Shown one piece after another: positions 26,835 through 36,097 of a stretch of DNA of 64,000 bases. A program made the position numbers and the translations under genes. The notes below the pieces were generated by a model. It saw only the letters and a list, made by a program, of their open reading frames with translations, did no database searches and was not told the DNA's origin. The first letter of the stretch is position 1; each line of letters begins with the position of its first letter. The stretch covers positions 1,240,001-1,304,000 of the forward strand of contig CAXXSX010000002.1 in assembly GCA_963677165.2 (NCBI GenBank), written 5' to 3'. This DNA comes from JAFGXT01 sp963677165 (lineage in GTDB: Bacteria > Verrucomicrobiota > Lentisphaeria > Victivallales > SZUA-371).

Positions 26835-27533
26835 ATGAAAGAAGGCAATAATAAAGAAAGAAACAATTTTACACTGATCGAACTCCTGGTTGTGATAGCA
26901 ATAATAGCAATACTAGCATCAATGTTGCTTCCTAGTTTGAGTCAGGCAAGAAACAAAGCAAAAGCAATCAAATGCACTTCTCAATTGAAACAAATGATGA
27001 CCGCAACAACTGAATACACTGGAGATTACAATGGAGCAATCCCGCAATCCTATGCTCCGGCAATATACGATACCACTAATGGGAATTGGCGCTGGTATCA
27101 ACAATTATATGGATATCTAAAAAACAAGAATATTTATATTTGTCCGACAGGAGAACTTTTAAGCTGCTATGAAGGAACTGGTATAGGAGGTGTTGATCTT
27201 GATGGTGATGGAACTAAAGATAACTTTAAGCTAAACTATGGTATGAATGCGAGAATTGGAGGATATGATGACGGAGCAGCAACGATAGGTTCGGTGCGTA
27301 CTAAAATCAGCCAGATACGAAAACCAGCAAATACTGTCTACATTATGGATTACCACAAAAATCTACAATTTGTTGATGGAAATTTATCAGATTCTACGAT
27401 TAAAACTTATGCTTTCCGCCACAATAAAGCAGCGAATGCCGGTTTTATGGATGGTCACGTTGAAAAACTTGGGCGGCCAAGGTCGGATTTTGATTCCTGG
27501 TTAAGTCAATACATCTGGAGGATTGATAATTAA
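26835..27533 (+). CDS. Pseudopilin-like protein, duplication copy 1
   Basis: 232 residues: MKEGNNKERNN followed by FTLIELLVVIAIIAILAS from Phe12. Asn, not Gly, precedes Phe. The globular part includes YLKNKNIYICPTGELLSC, a Ca-loop-like DLDGDGTKDNF (Asp/Asn-rich, about residues 118-128) and the C-terminal GFMDGHVEKL. Paralogue at 29989-30690 is near-identical in DNA over the first ~170 nt and diverges later. It lies between the GntR regulator and a secreted GH-A-like protein. Confidence 0.9.
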   Translation: MKEGNNKERNNFTLIELLVVIAIIAILASMLLPSLSQARNKAKAIKCTSQLKQMMTATTEYTGDYNGAIPQSYAPAIYDTTNGNWRWYQQLYGYLKNKNIYICPTGELLSCYEGTGIGGVDLDGDGTKDNFKLNYGMNARIGGYDDGAATIGSVRTKISQIRKPANTVYIMDYHKNLQFVDGNLSDSTIKTYAFRHNKAANAGFMDGHVEKLGRPRSDFDSWLSQYIWRIDN

Positions 27534-27633
27534 TTTATTAATATATTCTCTTCACAAAGTGTAATAGTAATCCATGACCATTTCGTATGGATACAGAATT
27601 ATTGTGCCCAAACAACAAATATCAGGAGTTAAA

Positions 27634-29886
27634 ATGCTTTTATTATTACGTTTAAGAAAAATAATTGTAATCATTACTTTGTTTTTCTTAGGAATCACGA
27701 TACCATACACTGTTAACGGAGCAGACAAAAGCATTCACAAGGTTCTGGTGGAATATGATTTTAATAAAATGACCAACTATTCCCCCTGGACAGGCTGGAG
27801 TCTAAAACCCCAGAAGATCGAATTGGTCAAAGTAAACGGCAGAACCATTCTGCAGTATACAACTTCCACAAATTGGAATACTCCAATCATCCCACTTCAT
27901 CCGCCAATAACGATTACTGCCACTACTGCTCTGCAATTCAGAATAAAAGTATCTAAAAGCGGAGATTGGGAAATCAACTTGCAAAACGCTACGGAAGGTG
28001 CAGAATACTCCATGCTGTTTTCTGTCGCAAGGCCAAATAAATGGACAAACATTACTGCAATTTTGAAAGAAGCCGCTTACAAACGCGGAGGCAAAGGCGG
28101 CATAAAAAAAGATGGGATAATCGGAGATAAAATCTCTCAGATTCAACTAGCTTATCGTGGTAAAAACATACAAATTGCCAATTTCAGGATTGTCGAACTA
28201 AATCCTATGGCTGTTGGAGAATTTTGCGTAGATAATCCAGCGATAAAAGCATATAAAGACACATATAAAAAAGTCAATTATCCCAAACTGGCTCGTAACA
28301 GTGTTTTTCCGTTTGGAGTAATCTTAACTCTCAATCGTAGCTGCCGTGATAATGCGGAATTCTTTGATCAGACTTTACTCGATAGATATAAAGCGGCTTT
28401 GCTTGATATTAAAATGCGCGGATTCAACACTGTCTCAAACTTTTGTAACAGCGTTAAAACCGGGGATAATCTCGAACTGATGAAAAAATATCATCTTTTC
28501 TTATTTGATACAGTTACTTGCGGATCAAAAATCTATGCTTTGCCGGATAATGCTTCACAGCTTAAGGCAGTCGAAAAATACTCATTCCATCCTAATCTTC
28601 TGGCCTGGTACGGACAAGATGAGCCCACCAATATAAAAAAATACCTGAAAAATAAAAAACGGGTTGAAACCATTTCTGCTGGAGGAGCTCCATATGTCAG
28701 CGCTATGCATATGAATTATATCGTAAAGAACGTGGGGCCATGCATGGAAGTCATTGCGATTGATCCATACAACCTGACAGATGATTTTAATGCAAAGAAC
28801 TCAAGCCAGATTCTCCTGAATCACAGTAACAACATCGAATTCGCCAGAAACAGTTCTATGATGAATCGAGTATGGATGATCCCTCAGGCATTTGGAATGC
28901 GTTCGGCCGGAAAGCGTACGTTACGCTATCCACGTCCGAAAGAAGCCAGACTTGAGGTGTTTAACGCTCTTGCATCCGGCGTGAAAGGTTTTATTTTCTT
29001 TATTTATAATGAAACTGTTCCTTATCTCGACAAACAGGTTAGAGGAGAAGAATTTGACCAGACGATGGTTGATGCCTGGTACAATGGAAATCCAACGACG
29101 GATGAGTTAAGCAAGCTGGCAAAGCGCTTAATTCCGGTGATACCGTCATTTCTTGATACTGTGCCTTGTACAGGTTTTAAAACCTATTGCAGTTCAAAAG
29201 ATGTTTATGTCAAGCAATTGAAAAACCAGTACGGAACTTTGATATATTGCTATAACACCAACTTAGCAAAAAACATAAGAGGACAACTTAAGGTTAAGCT
29301 GCCGTCTAACGTGAAACTCTACGATATCGAGTCCTTAAAAACCGTAAAATACAATAAATTCAAATTTAACCTTGCATCAGGTGACGGCAATATCCTGTTT
29401 GCCGCTAAGTCCGATAAATTTGCTGTGATCGCGAAGGAAATTAACTTCCACCGGGCAGAATTCACTTGGCAGCAGCTTGATGTAAAACTGAAAAGACTTG
29501 CAGCCGCAGGTTTTGATACCGCAGAATTACGAGGCAAACTTGAAAGCTTAAAACCGGAAATGGATAAAGCAGTTCCTTCTCTGAATGATATCGCTAAGGA
29601 GATAACCAATCTTCGCAATAGTAATACAGAATATTGTCAAATTTCGGGAAAACTTACCGACATTCAGAAAGCGTTCGGACGGATTAACGCAATATTAACT
29701 AATTCAAAAAAGATCAAACAGATCGATTGTAATTCTAAATGGTATGGTCTTTTTGACTCTATTAAAAAGCTTGGAACCGATTACTTTAAATATAAATCAT
29801 ATCTGGACAAGGGTAAATTATCTGAAATTCCTGCAGATTCTTTGAATTCGCTAGAAACCAAAGTACAGCAGCTGAAAAGGAAGTAA
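27634..29886 (+). CDS. Secreted GH-A-like protein with N-terminal CBM-like domain, duplication copy 1
   Basis: 750 residues from the ATG at 27634, chosen because AGGAG lies 7 nt upstream and the paralogue starts at the same place; an upstream ATG at 27574 is less likely. Signal peptide (ITLFFLGITIPYTVNGA). Residues ~25-195 form a beta-sandwich/CBM-like domain (YDFNKMTNYSPWTGWSL). A barrel-like region follows: FPFGVILTLNRSCRDN, LLAWYGQDEPTN (DEP is the likely acid/base site) and GFIFFIYNETVPYL. The last ~170 residues are a helical tail. No numbered GH family can be assigned. The 3' end has lost one nt relative to copy 2, so it stops after LKRK instead of EKEVTNKING. Confidence 0.75.
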   Translation: MLLLLRLRKIIVIITLFFLGITIPYTVNGADKSIHKVLVEYDFNKMTNYSPWTGWSLKPQKIELVKVNGRTILQYTTSTNWNTPIIPLHPPITITATTALQFRIKVSKSGDWEINLQNATEGAEYSMLFSVARPNKWTNITAILKEAAYKRGGKGGIKKDGIIGDKISQIQLAYRGKNIQIANFRIVELNPMAVGEFCVDNPAIKAYKDTYKKVNYPKLARNSVFPFGVILTLNRSCRDNAEFFDQTLLDRYKAALLDIKMRGFNTVSNFCNSVKTGDNLELMKKYHLFLFDTVTCGSKIYALPDNASQLKAVEKYSFHPNLLAWYGQDEPTNIKKYLKNKKRVETISAGGAPYVSAMHMNYIVKNVGPCMEVIAIDPYNLTDDFNAKNSSQILLNHSNNIEFARNSSMMNRVWMIPQAFGMRSAGKRTLRYPRPKEARLEVFNALASGVKGFIFFIYNETVPYLDKQVRGEEFDQTMVDAWYNGNPTTDELSKLAKRLIPVIPSFLDTVPCTGFKTYCSSKDVYVKQLKNQYGTLIYCYNTNLAKNIRGQLKVKLPSNVKLYDIESLKTVKYNKFKFNLASGDGNILFAAKSDKFAVIAKEINFHRAEFTWQQLDVKLKRLAAAGFDTAELRGKLESLKPEMDKAVPSLNDIAKEITNLRNSNTEYCQISGKLTDIQKAFGRINAILTNSKKIKQIDCNSKWYGLFDSIKKLGTDYFKYKSYLDKGKLSEIPADSLNSLETKVQQLKRK

Positions 29887-29988
29887 CGAACAAAATTAAT
29901 GGATAATACTGTTTTTTATTAATCACAACTTCAACGTTCTATTAATCGTAAGAAAATCAACCATAAATTATATAGGAGATAAAAAAGG

Positions 29989-30690
29989 ATGAAAGAAGAC
30001 AACAATAAAGAAAGAAACAATTTTACACTGATCGAACTCTTGGTTGTGATAGCAATAATAGCAATACTAGCATCAATGTTGCTTCCTAGTTTGAGTCAGG
30101 CAAGAAACAAAGCAAAAGCAATCAAATGTACTTCTCAGCTAAAGCAAATGATGACGGCAAGTATTGAGTATACGGGAGATTACAATGGATGTATTCCCCA
30201 ATCTTATGCGTCTGCAACATACAATATGACCCTATGCTCCTGGTGTTGGTACCAGCAGATTTACGGTTATTTGAAAAATATTAATATATATATGTGTCCA
30301 ACAGGCGAATTGTTGAGCTGTCTTGAACGTACCGGTGCTTATGGTGTCGACTTAGACAATGATGGAACCAAAGATACGATTAAATTAAATTATGGTATGG
30401 ATGCCAGTATTGGTGGATATGATGATGCGTGGGGAAATACAATAGGCTCGGTTCATACAAAAATCAGTCAAATACGTCAACCGGCAAAAACTGTTTACAT
30501 CATGGATTCTCATAAAAAGATGCAATTTTTGCTTAGCAATTTATCATCAACAGAACAAAAAACATATGCCTTCCGTCACTCAAAAGGAGCGAATACTGGC
30601 TTCTTGGACGGGCATGTAGAAAAGGTTGGTAGACCTTGGTCTGATTTTAACGCATGGGCGGACCAGTATATTTGGACCATTGACAATTAA
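29989..30690 (+). CDS. Pseudopilin-like protein, duplication copy 2
   Basis: 233 residues: MKEDNNKERNN, FTLIELLVVIAIIAILAS from Phe12, Asn before the cleavage point. Same internal plan as copy 1, including IYMCPTGELLSC, DLDNDGTKDTI and the terminal GFLDGHVEKV. The N-terminal helix and coiled stem are unchanged while the surface-exposed domain has drifted. The ribosome site (TATAGGAGAT) is part of the duplicated regulator tail. Confidence 0.9.
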   Translation: MKEDNNKERNNFTLIELLVVIAIIAILASMLLPSLSQARNKAKAIKCTSQLKQMMTASIEYTGDYNGCIPQSYASATYNMTLCSWCWYQQIYGYLKNINIYMCPTGELLSCLERTGAYGVDLDNDGTKDTIKLNYGMDASIGGYDDAWGNTIGSVHTKISQIRQPAKTVYIMDSHKKMQFLLSNLSSTEQKTYAFRHSKGANTGFLDGHVEKVGRPWSDFNAWADQYIWTIDN

Positions 30691-31102
30691 AATATTTAAA
30701 AAACTTTAATCAAAAAAATAACTTTACTGTCCAGGGCAGAACAAAATAAATTTTGAAAGAAGCAGACTCTCAAAATATGGAACTATCCGTTTTTTGATAG
30801 GGCAAATTCGATAAAGCAAAAGATGCTATAAAGATTTATTTTTTTGAGAGATAGGCTATTTACTGGAATACGCTAAGCCGACAGGCCTCAAGATACATGA
30901 TAGTGAATATTGTATATAAACTCCAGCAGCCTAAAGCAATGTACAATATGTTGCTGATAAACAAAGAGTATTCTGAAGGGAAAATTATCAAACTTAACGA
31001 TGGAAATGAATATTGCTTGATTTCTGTTTTCGGCGACGAGAATGTCGAATAATAACTTTAAATCAATAAATAATTACTCAAAATAACAGCATAGGAGCAA
31101 AA
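30691..31102 (+). other. 412-nt spacer with a coding remnant
   Basis: Not present in unit 1 of the duplication, where the equivalent gap is about 100 nt. From about 30858 to the TAA at 31050-31052 a frame is open for about 64 codons without a convincing start, ending INKEYSEGKIIKLNDGNEYC then LISVFGDENVE. It reads like the tail of a degraded beta-sandwich protein; family not recognised. No inverted repeats that would make it a recognisable insertion sequence. Confidence 0.4.
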
Positions 31103-33376
31103 ATGTTTTTTCATAAAAATATTTTCAAGAAAATAATTACCGTTTTGTTAATACTTTTTACGGGAAGTATTATATCCTGTAATATTATGGGAGCCGAACA
31201 TTCAATCAATAAAATATTAGTTAAATATGATTTTAATAAGATGAACAGTTATGCGCCGTGGTTTGGTTGGAGCCTCAAACCTCAGACTATCAGATTGGTT
31301 AAAACTTCATCCGGTTCCAAGGTCCTGCAATACACCGGAAATGGTTGGAATACTCCGATAGTGCCTCTGAGTCCATCCATTATTGTAACGGATTCAACGG
31401 CATTAAAATTTCGTATAAAAACATCAAAAGCAGAAGGTTGTGAAATTAATTTGCAAGACGATACAGAAAATGCTCGTTATGTACTGTTTTTTTCAGTACC
31501 AAAAGCAAATCAATGGACTGATGTTGTTATATTACTTAAAGATGCAACATATAAAAGTGGAGGGATTCCAGGACAAAATGCAGACGGCATTTTAGGAGAT
31601 AAACTATCGCGTGTCCAGTTGGCATTTCGAGGAAAAAAAATAGAAATTGCCAGTTTCGAGGTCGCTAACCTGGATGACAACGAAATTAATAATATCTCGT
31701 CGTCATCACCGGTCAAAAAATATTTAAAATCCCACAAGAAAGTCTCTTATCCCCAATTAGCTCGAAACAGCGTTTTCCCTTTTGGAGTAATAGTGACTTT
31801 AAACAGGGGGTGCCGGGATAATGGCGTGTTTTTTGGCCAAACTACTCTTGAGCGTTATCAGCTGGCATTGCAAAGTATACAGCAATTTGGTTTTAATACA
31901 GTAAGCAATTTCTGTAACAGTTTGAGAACCGGCCCGAATCTTGAGCTTATGAAAAAATATCATCTTTATCTGCTTGAGACTGCGACTTGTGACCAAAAAA
32001 TTTATTCCCTTTCTGATTCGGCTCCTCTTCTTAGTGATGTAAAAAAATATTCTTCCCATCCTAATTTATTGGCATGGTACGGCAAGGACGAACCTTCTGA
32101 AATTGAACATTATCTTAAATGTAAAAAACGGATTGATTCAATGTCCAACGGAAAAGCTCCTTATACCAGTGCCATGAATAGAAACTCTATAGTCCAAATG
32201 ATAGGTTCTTGTATGGAAGTAATTATTATAGACCACTATTCTCTGGAAGAAGATTTTGATCCGGTTATTTCCCGAACAAAAATTCTGAATCACACTAACA
32301 ATATTAATATTGCCAGAAATAGTTCAATGACCAAACATGTGTGGATGATTCCTCAGGCTTTTGGGATGCGCCGTGCAGGAGGCCGTACATTACGCTATCC
32401 GTACCCGAAAGAAACCAGGTTGGAAGTATTTAATGCACTTGCCTTAGGCATAAAAGGTTTTATTTTCTTTATTTATAATGAGATTGTTCCTTATCTCGAC
32501 AAACAGATTAGAGGAGAAGAATTTGACCAGACGATGGTAGATGCCTGGTACAATGGAAATCCAACGACGGATGAGTTAAGCAAGCTGGCAAAGCGCTTAA
32601 TTCCGGTGATACCATCATTTCTTGATACTGTGCCTTGTACAGGTTTTAAAACCTATTGCAGTTCAAAAGATGTTTATGTCAAGCAATTGAAAAACCAGTA
32701 CGGAACTTTGATATATTGCTATAACACCAACTTAGCAAAAAACATAAGAGGACAACTTAAGGTTAAGCTGCCGTCTAACGTGAAACTCTACGACATCGAA
32801 TCCTTAAAAACCGTAAAATACAATAAATTCAAATTTAACCTTGCATCAGGTGATGGCAATATCCTGTTTGCCGCGAAACCCGATAAATTTGCTGTGATCG
32901 CGAAGGAAATTAACTTCCACCGGACAGAATTCACTTGGCAGCAGCTTGATGTAAAACTGAAAAGACTTGCAGCCGCAGGGTTTGATACCGCAGAATTACG
33001 AGGCAAACTCGAAAGTTTAAAACCGGAAATGGATAAAGCAGTTCCTTCTCTGAATGATATCGCTAAGGAGATAACCAATCTTCGCAATAGTAATACAGAA
33101 TATTGTCAAATTTCGGGAAAACTTACCGACATTCAGAAAGCGTTCGGACGGATTAACGCAATATTAACTAATTCAAAAAAGATCAAACAGATCGATTGTA
33201 ATTCTAAATGGTATGGTCTTTTTGACTCTATTAAAAAGCTTGGAACCGATTACTTTAAATATAAATCATATCTGGACAAGGGTAAATTATCTGAAATTCC
33301 TGCAGATTCTTTGAATTCGCTAGAAACCAAAGTACAGCAGCTGGAGAAGGAAGTAACAAACAAAATTAATGGATAA
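31103..33376 (+). CDS. Secreted GH-A-like protein with CBM-like domain, duplication copy 2
   Basis: 757 residues, signal peptide ITVLLILFTGSIISC with a Cys that could be a lipobox-like end (SIISC-N). The CBM-like domain and first half of the barrel are moderately diverged from copy 1 (LLAWYGKDEPSE versus LLAWYGQDEPTN), while from GFIFFIYNE onward the two proteins are almost identical. Full-length helical C-terminus ending EKEVTNKING. GGAGC ribosome site upstream. Predicted glycan-active exported enzyme, family unassigned. The mosaic pattern suggests recombination between copies. Confidence 0.75.
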   Translation: MFFHKNIFKKIITVLLILFTGSIISCNIMGAEHSINKILVKYDFNKMNSYAPWFGWSLKPQTIRLVKTSSGSKVLQYTGNGWNTPIVPLSPSIIVTDSTALKFRIKTSKAEGCEINLQDDTENARYVLFFSVPKANQWTDVVILLKDATYKSGGIPGQNADGILGDKLSRVQLAFRGKKIEIASFEVANLDDNEINNISSSSPVKKYLKSHKKVSYPQLARNSVFPFGVIVTLNRGCRDNGVFFGQTTLERYQLALQSIQQFGFNTVSNFCNSLRTGPNLELMKKYHLYLLETATCDQKIYSLSDSAPLLSDVKKYSSHPNLLAWYGKDEPSEIEHYLKCKKRIDSMSNGKAPYTSAMNRNSIVQMIGSCMEVIIIDHYSLEEDFDPVISRTKILNHTNNINIARNSSMTKHVWMIPQAFGMRRAGGRTLRYPYPKETRLEVFNALALGIKGFIFFIYNEIVPYLDKQIRGEEFDQTMVDAWYNGNPTTDELSKLAKRLIPVIPSFLDTVPCTGFKTYCSSKDVYVKQLKNQYGTLIYCYNTNLAKNIRGQLKVKLPSNVKLYDIESLKTVKYNKFKFNLASGDGNILFAAKPDKFAVIAKEINFHRTEFTWQQLDVKLKRLAAAGFDTAELRGKLESLKPEMDKAVPSLNDIAKEITNLRNSNTEYCQISGKLTDIQKAFGRINAILTNSKKIKQIDCNSKWYGLFDSIKKLGTDYFKYKSYLDKGKLSEIPADSLNSLETKVQQLEKEVTNKING

Positions 33377-33396
33377 TACTGTTTTTTAATTAGTTT

Positions 33397-33433
33397 AGCT
33401 CCGGCATTTTTAGGAATGTCGGAGCTTTTTTTC
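33397..33433 (+). terminator. Rho-independent terminator after the duplicated cluster
   Basis: 12-bp stem AGCTCCGGCATT / AATGTCGGAGCT (one G-U) followed by TTTTTTTC. The descending arm is the same as in the terminator at 25625-25661. Confidence 0.9.
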
Positions 33434-33447
33434 TTGCTAAAATGATT

Positions 33448-33942
33448 TCAGTTGGTGCCGTTGAAGAAATCCTGATAGATGGCCTGTCCGAAACCGGCCA
33501 TCTTGAGCTGGAATGCCTCAATACTTTCATGCAGTCCACCACTGATGATTTCTCCGATGGTGGTGAAATCCAGTTCCGCACGCAGTTTGCCCAGTCGGCG
33601 ACTGGCCCTGAGTCCCGTATCCGGATAGTTCTTTGTGATCTGCTTGAGACTGTAATCCATCTGGTTCAGGCAGAACATCAGCGAACGTGGAAATTCACGG
33701 TTCAGAAGCAGGAATTCCGTCACATTCTGAGGGGTCACGCTGGAATAACTTTTACGGAACATCTCAAAGGCGCTTACGCTCTTTAATACCGCGGTCCATT
33801 GTACGGTATCAAGCGTCATGCCGATCATTTCCGAGTCCGGCAGGAGAATAAAGTATTTCACGTCAAGGATACGTGAGGTCTGGTCGGCACGTTCGGTAAG
33901 GCGTCCCAGCCGGAAAAAGTTCCAGCCTTCGCCATGACTCAT
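33448..33942 (-). pseudogene. C-terminal half of an alpha-E domain (COG2307/DUF403) protein
   Basis: 164 residues starting MSHGEGWNFFRLGRLTERAD, then QTSRILDVKYFILLPDSE, which correspond to an internal conserved block of alpha-E proteins (about 310 residues long). The N-terminal half is missing and the upstream 340 nt are non-coding, so the gene is truncated at its 5' end. The ATG and a weak AGGAAAG may still allow expression. Full-length relatives normally sit beside an ATP-grasp protein and a transglutaminase; neither is present. Confidence 0.75.
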
Positions 33943-34288
33943 GATATTTAATTTCTCTTTCCTGTTATTTTCTTACAAAACTGAAACAACCTTGGTTTTG
34001 CTGCATAAAAATGTCACTGTTTCTCTTTTGTTGTAAATTCAACAAATACGGAAAGAAAAAATGGCAATATTTAGTTTAGTTAAAAATTTTTGCATAGATT
34101 TAAAATAGATTTAATAATTTTAATTGCTTATTTTGAGCTTGTTTCTTTGTGTTTATTTATCGCTATATAAAATTTAGTGCAGAAAATAATTAAAAATTTT
34201 TAATGAATCTATTGCTTTTTTTAATGAAACCATTTATAATCAATAATGAAAGAAGAACAAATGATACAAAACAAGGTAAATTAGCGAT
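33943..34288. promoter_or_regulatory. AT-rich intergenic region upstream of LacI
   Basis: 346 nt without a gene. It contains a TTGTTG-TAAATT-CAACAA inverted repeat at 34028-34045, which could be an operator, and long AT runs. It presumably holds the promoter of the LacI-pseudopilin-GH42-like-esterase cluster. Confidence 0.4.
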
Positions 34289-35326
34289 ATGAGAGTTAAC
34301 CAGCAACAAATAGCCAATCGGTTGAATTTATCGGTTGCCACAGTGTCGCGTTCATTAAAAAACGACCGGGCCATTACGGCAAATACACGTAACCGTGTAA
34401 TTAAAGCTGCGCGTGAGATGGGCTATTACAGTCCGCTGGTTCAAGCTCCTATTACTACAACACCAGAACTTCAATCTGTTTGTGCTATGATTCAGTCGGA
34501 TGCCACTCCTGGATCAAACTTGCCGCCGGATAACCTGGTGCCGGAGTTTTTATCCGGAATGAGTCATGAGGCGTGTAATAACAATGCTTCATTAATGGTT
34601 CATTATGTTCAGGAAAAAAATTTAGAAAGAGCTGCGGACTGGGATGTTTTGCCGCCGCTTTTGCGTTCTCGTTCCGATGTGGGAGTTATTTTGGTTCACA
34701 GGTATCCGGAAAATGTGGTAAAACAGTTGACTCAACGCTTTCCCTGTGTCTCGATTAACCATGATTATCGTCTGCCGCATATGGACCATGTTGAAATTAA
34801 TCAGGTTGGAATGATGACGCTGCTGGTTGATAATCTAAATAAGGCAGGACATCGTCGGATTGGTTTTGTCGGCAGTAATTTATCCGATTCATGGGGGCAG
34901 GAACGTTTTGCCGGCTATGTGAACGGGATCAACCGTTTAGGATTGCCCGTAGAGCCTGAAAATTTTCTGCCGATTGATAGTGTTATTAATTTAGGAGAAA
35001 AAAATATTGCTGAAATCTGCTCTCGTATCCGGAACGGGCTAACCGCGTTGGTCTGTGCAAACGATGCCGTGGCCTATACTTTAATAAAAGCATTAAAAGA
35101 AAACGGAATCAAAGTTCCGCATGATGTATCGGTAACCGGTTTCGACGCGATTCCGGCACCAGCGGGAATGCCGGTAGTCCATAGTATACGCCAGCCGATG
35201 GAGCAAATGGGTGCGGCCGCAATGCAGGCCGTCCTGGAACGAATGCGTAACCCGATGGCATTAGCACGCCGTATTTTATTTGACGGCATTGTGGTTACAG
35301 GAGAAACGATTAAGTCCGTAAATTAA
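34289..35326 (+). CDS. LacI-family transcriptional regulator
   Basis: 345 residues. DNA-binding domain MRVNQQQIANRLNLSVATVS, SRSLKNDRAITANTR, hinge REMGYY. Effector domain 60-335 with KAGHRRIGFVGS, ALVCANDAVAYTLIKALKEN and DVSVTGFDAIPAP. Clearly paralogous to the regulator at 7588-8643. First gene of a plus-strand cluster; the pseudopilin follows after 26 nt with GGGAGAAAG as its ribosome site. Confidence 0.94.
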   Translation: MRVNQQQIANRLNLSVATVSRSLKNDRAITANTRNRVIKAAREMGYYSPLVQAPITTTPELQSVCAMIQSDATPGSNLPPDNLVPEFLSGMSHEACNNNASLMVHYVQEKNLERAADWDVLPPLLRSRSDVGVILVHRYPENVVKQLTQRFPCVSINHDYRLPHMDHVEINQVGMMTLLVDNLNKAGHRRIGFVGSNLSDSWGQERFAGYVNGINRLGLPVEPENFLPIDSVINLGEKNIAEICSRIRNGLTALVCANDAVAYTLIKALKENGIKVPHDVSVTGFDAIPAPAGMPVVHSIRQPMEQMGAAAMQAVLERMRNPMALARRILFDGIVVTGETIKSVN

Positions 35327-35352
35327 CAATAAAATAAAAGGGAGAAAGAAAA

Positions 35353-36051
35353 ATGAAAAAGAGGCTTATAAATTTTACACTCATCGAACTTCTTGTTGTA
35401 ATAGCTATTATTGCGATTCTAGCTTCAATGTTGATGCCGGCATTAAGTAAAGCTCGGGAAAGGGCCAAGCTTACTTCGTGCATGACAAACCTGAAACAGT
35501 GCGGTCTTGTTTTGATACAATATGCGAATGATTTTGACGCTTATTTCCCGAATAGCGGCAGACCGAAAAGCTACTGGACTGAAAGCAACTCCTATGAATA
35601 TATTGGAGCGCTTCAAAATCCGGCAGGAAGCAATGGTTTTCTGGTAATAACAAAAGATTATTATATGAACGGAAATATCTTTTTCTGCCCACTTGATAAA
35701 GTTAGAAGAAAAAACTACAGCAACTGGAACTGGAGTCATTTATCTTCGGCTGATATGCGCCATCAAAGAGGAATCAGCTATGAATATTACGGTTGTATGG
35801 ATAACGCCAGCGCAGGAACCGCTTACAAAAACCGTAGAGTTTTCAATAAGCCGGTTACCGGTATAATGACAGACGCGAGGTTTTATTATAACGGTTGGAA
35901 GTGGTGCCACAATGCGACTCCATTTAGTACTGCCCCCAGCGATGCCAACGTATTATTCGCCGACGGCAGAGTGGAATATTGCAATTATATCAAACCAAAT
36001 ACTGTCATCTATAGTTTTGCCCGTAAAACATCTGCTGATCCTATAAGATAA
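35353..36051 (+). CDS. Pseudopilin-like protein in LacI/GH42-like cluster
   Basis: 232 residues: MKKRLIN then FTLIELLVVIAIIAILAS from Phe8; Asn precedes Phe. Stem KARERAKLTSCMTNLKQCG, a FFCPLD Cys-Pro element and the terminal NVLFADGRVEYC, in which the usual DGHV is DGRV. Sits between LacI and the CBM/GH42-like gene (46-nt gap), again in the order regulator-pseudopilin-exported enzyme. Confidence 0.9.
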   Translation: MKKRLINFTLIELLVVIAIIAILASMLMPALSKARERAKLTSCMTNLKQCGLVLIQYANDFDAYFPNSGRPKSYWTESNSYEYIGALQNPAGSNGFLVITKDYYMNGNIFFCPLDKVRRKNYSNWNWSHLSSADMRHQRGISYEYYGCMDNASAGTAYKNRRVFNKPVTGIMTDARFYYNGWKWCHNATPFSTAPSDANVLFADGRVEYCNYIKPNTVIYSFARKTSADPIR

Positions 36052-36097
36052 GCATTCTTTTTTACTCAAGTATTTATAATAAGGAAACAATTATTTA

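Larger units (their letters stand above)
26791..29918 (+). repeat. Tandem duplication, unit 1 (pseudopilin + GH-like gene)
   Basis: Starts within the last codons of the GntR gene (ATCGTAAGAAAATCAACCA) and runs past the GH-like gene. Unit 2 begins 3154 bp later with the same words. Offset between units grows to 3469 bp after the pseudopilin gene, so unit 2 carries about 315 bp more between its two genes. The last 932 bp (28987-29918) are almost identical to 32456-33388, with roughly 15-20 differences by eye. Confidence 0.85.
29945..33388 (+). repeat. Tandem duplication, unit 2
   Basis: Opens with a non-coding copy of the last GntR codons, then a second pseudopilin and GH-like gene. The pseudopilin start, the GH 3' 933 bp and the trailing AATTAATGGATAATACTG are highly conserved with unit 1. 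The 5' ~1300 bp of the GH gene are clearly more diverged. Confidence 0.85.
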
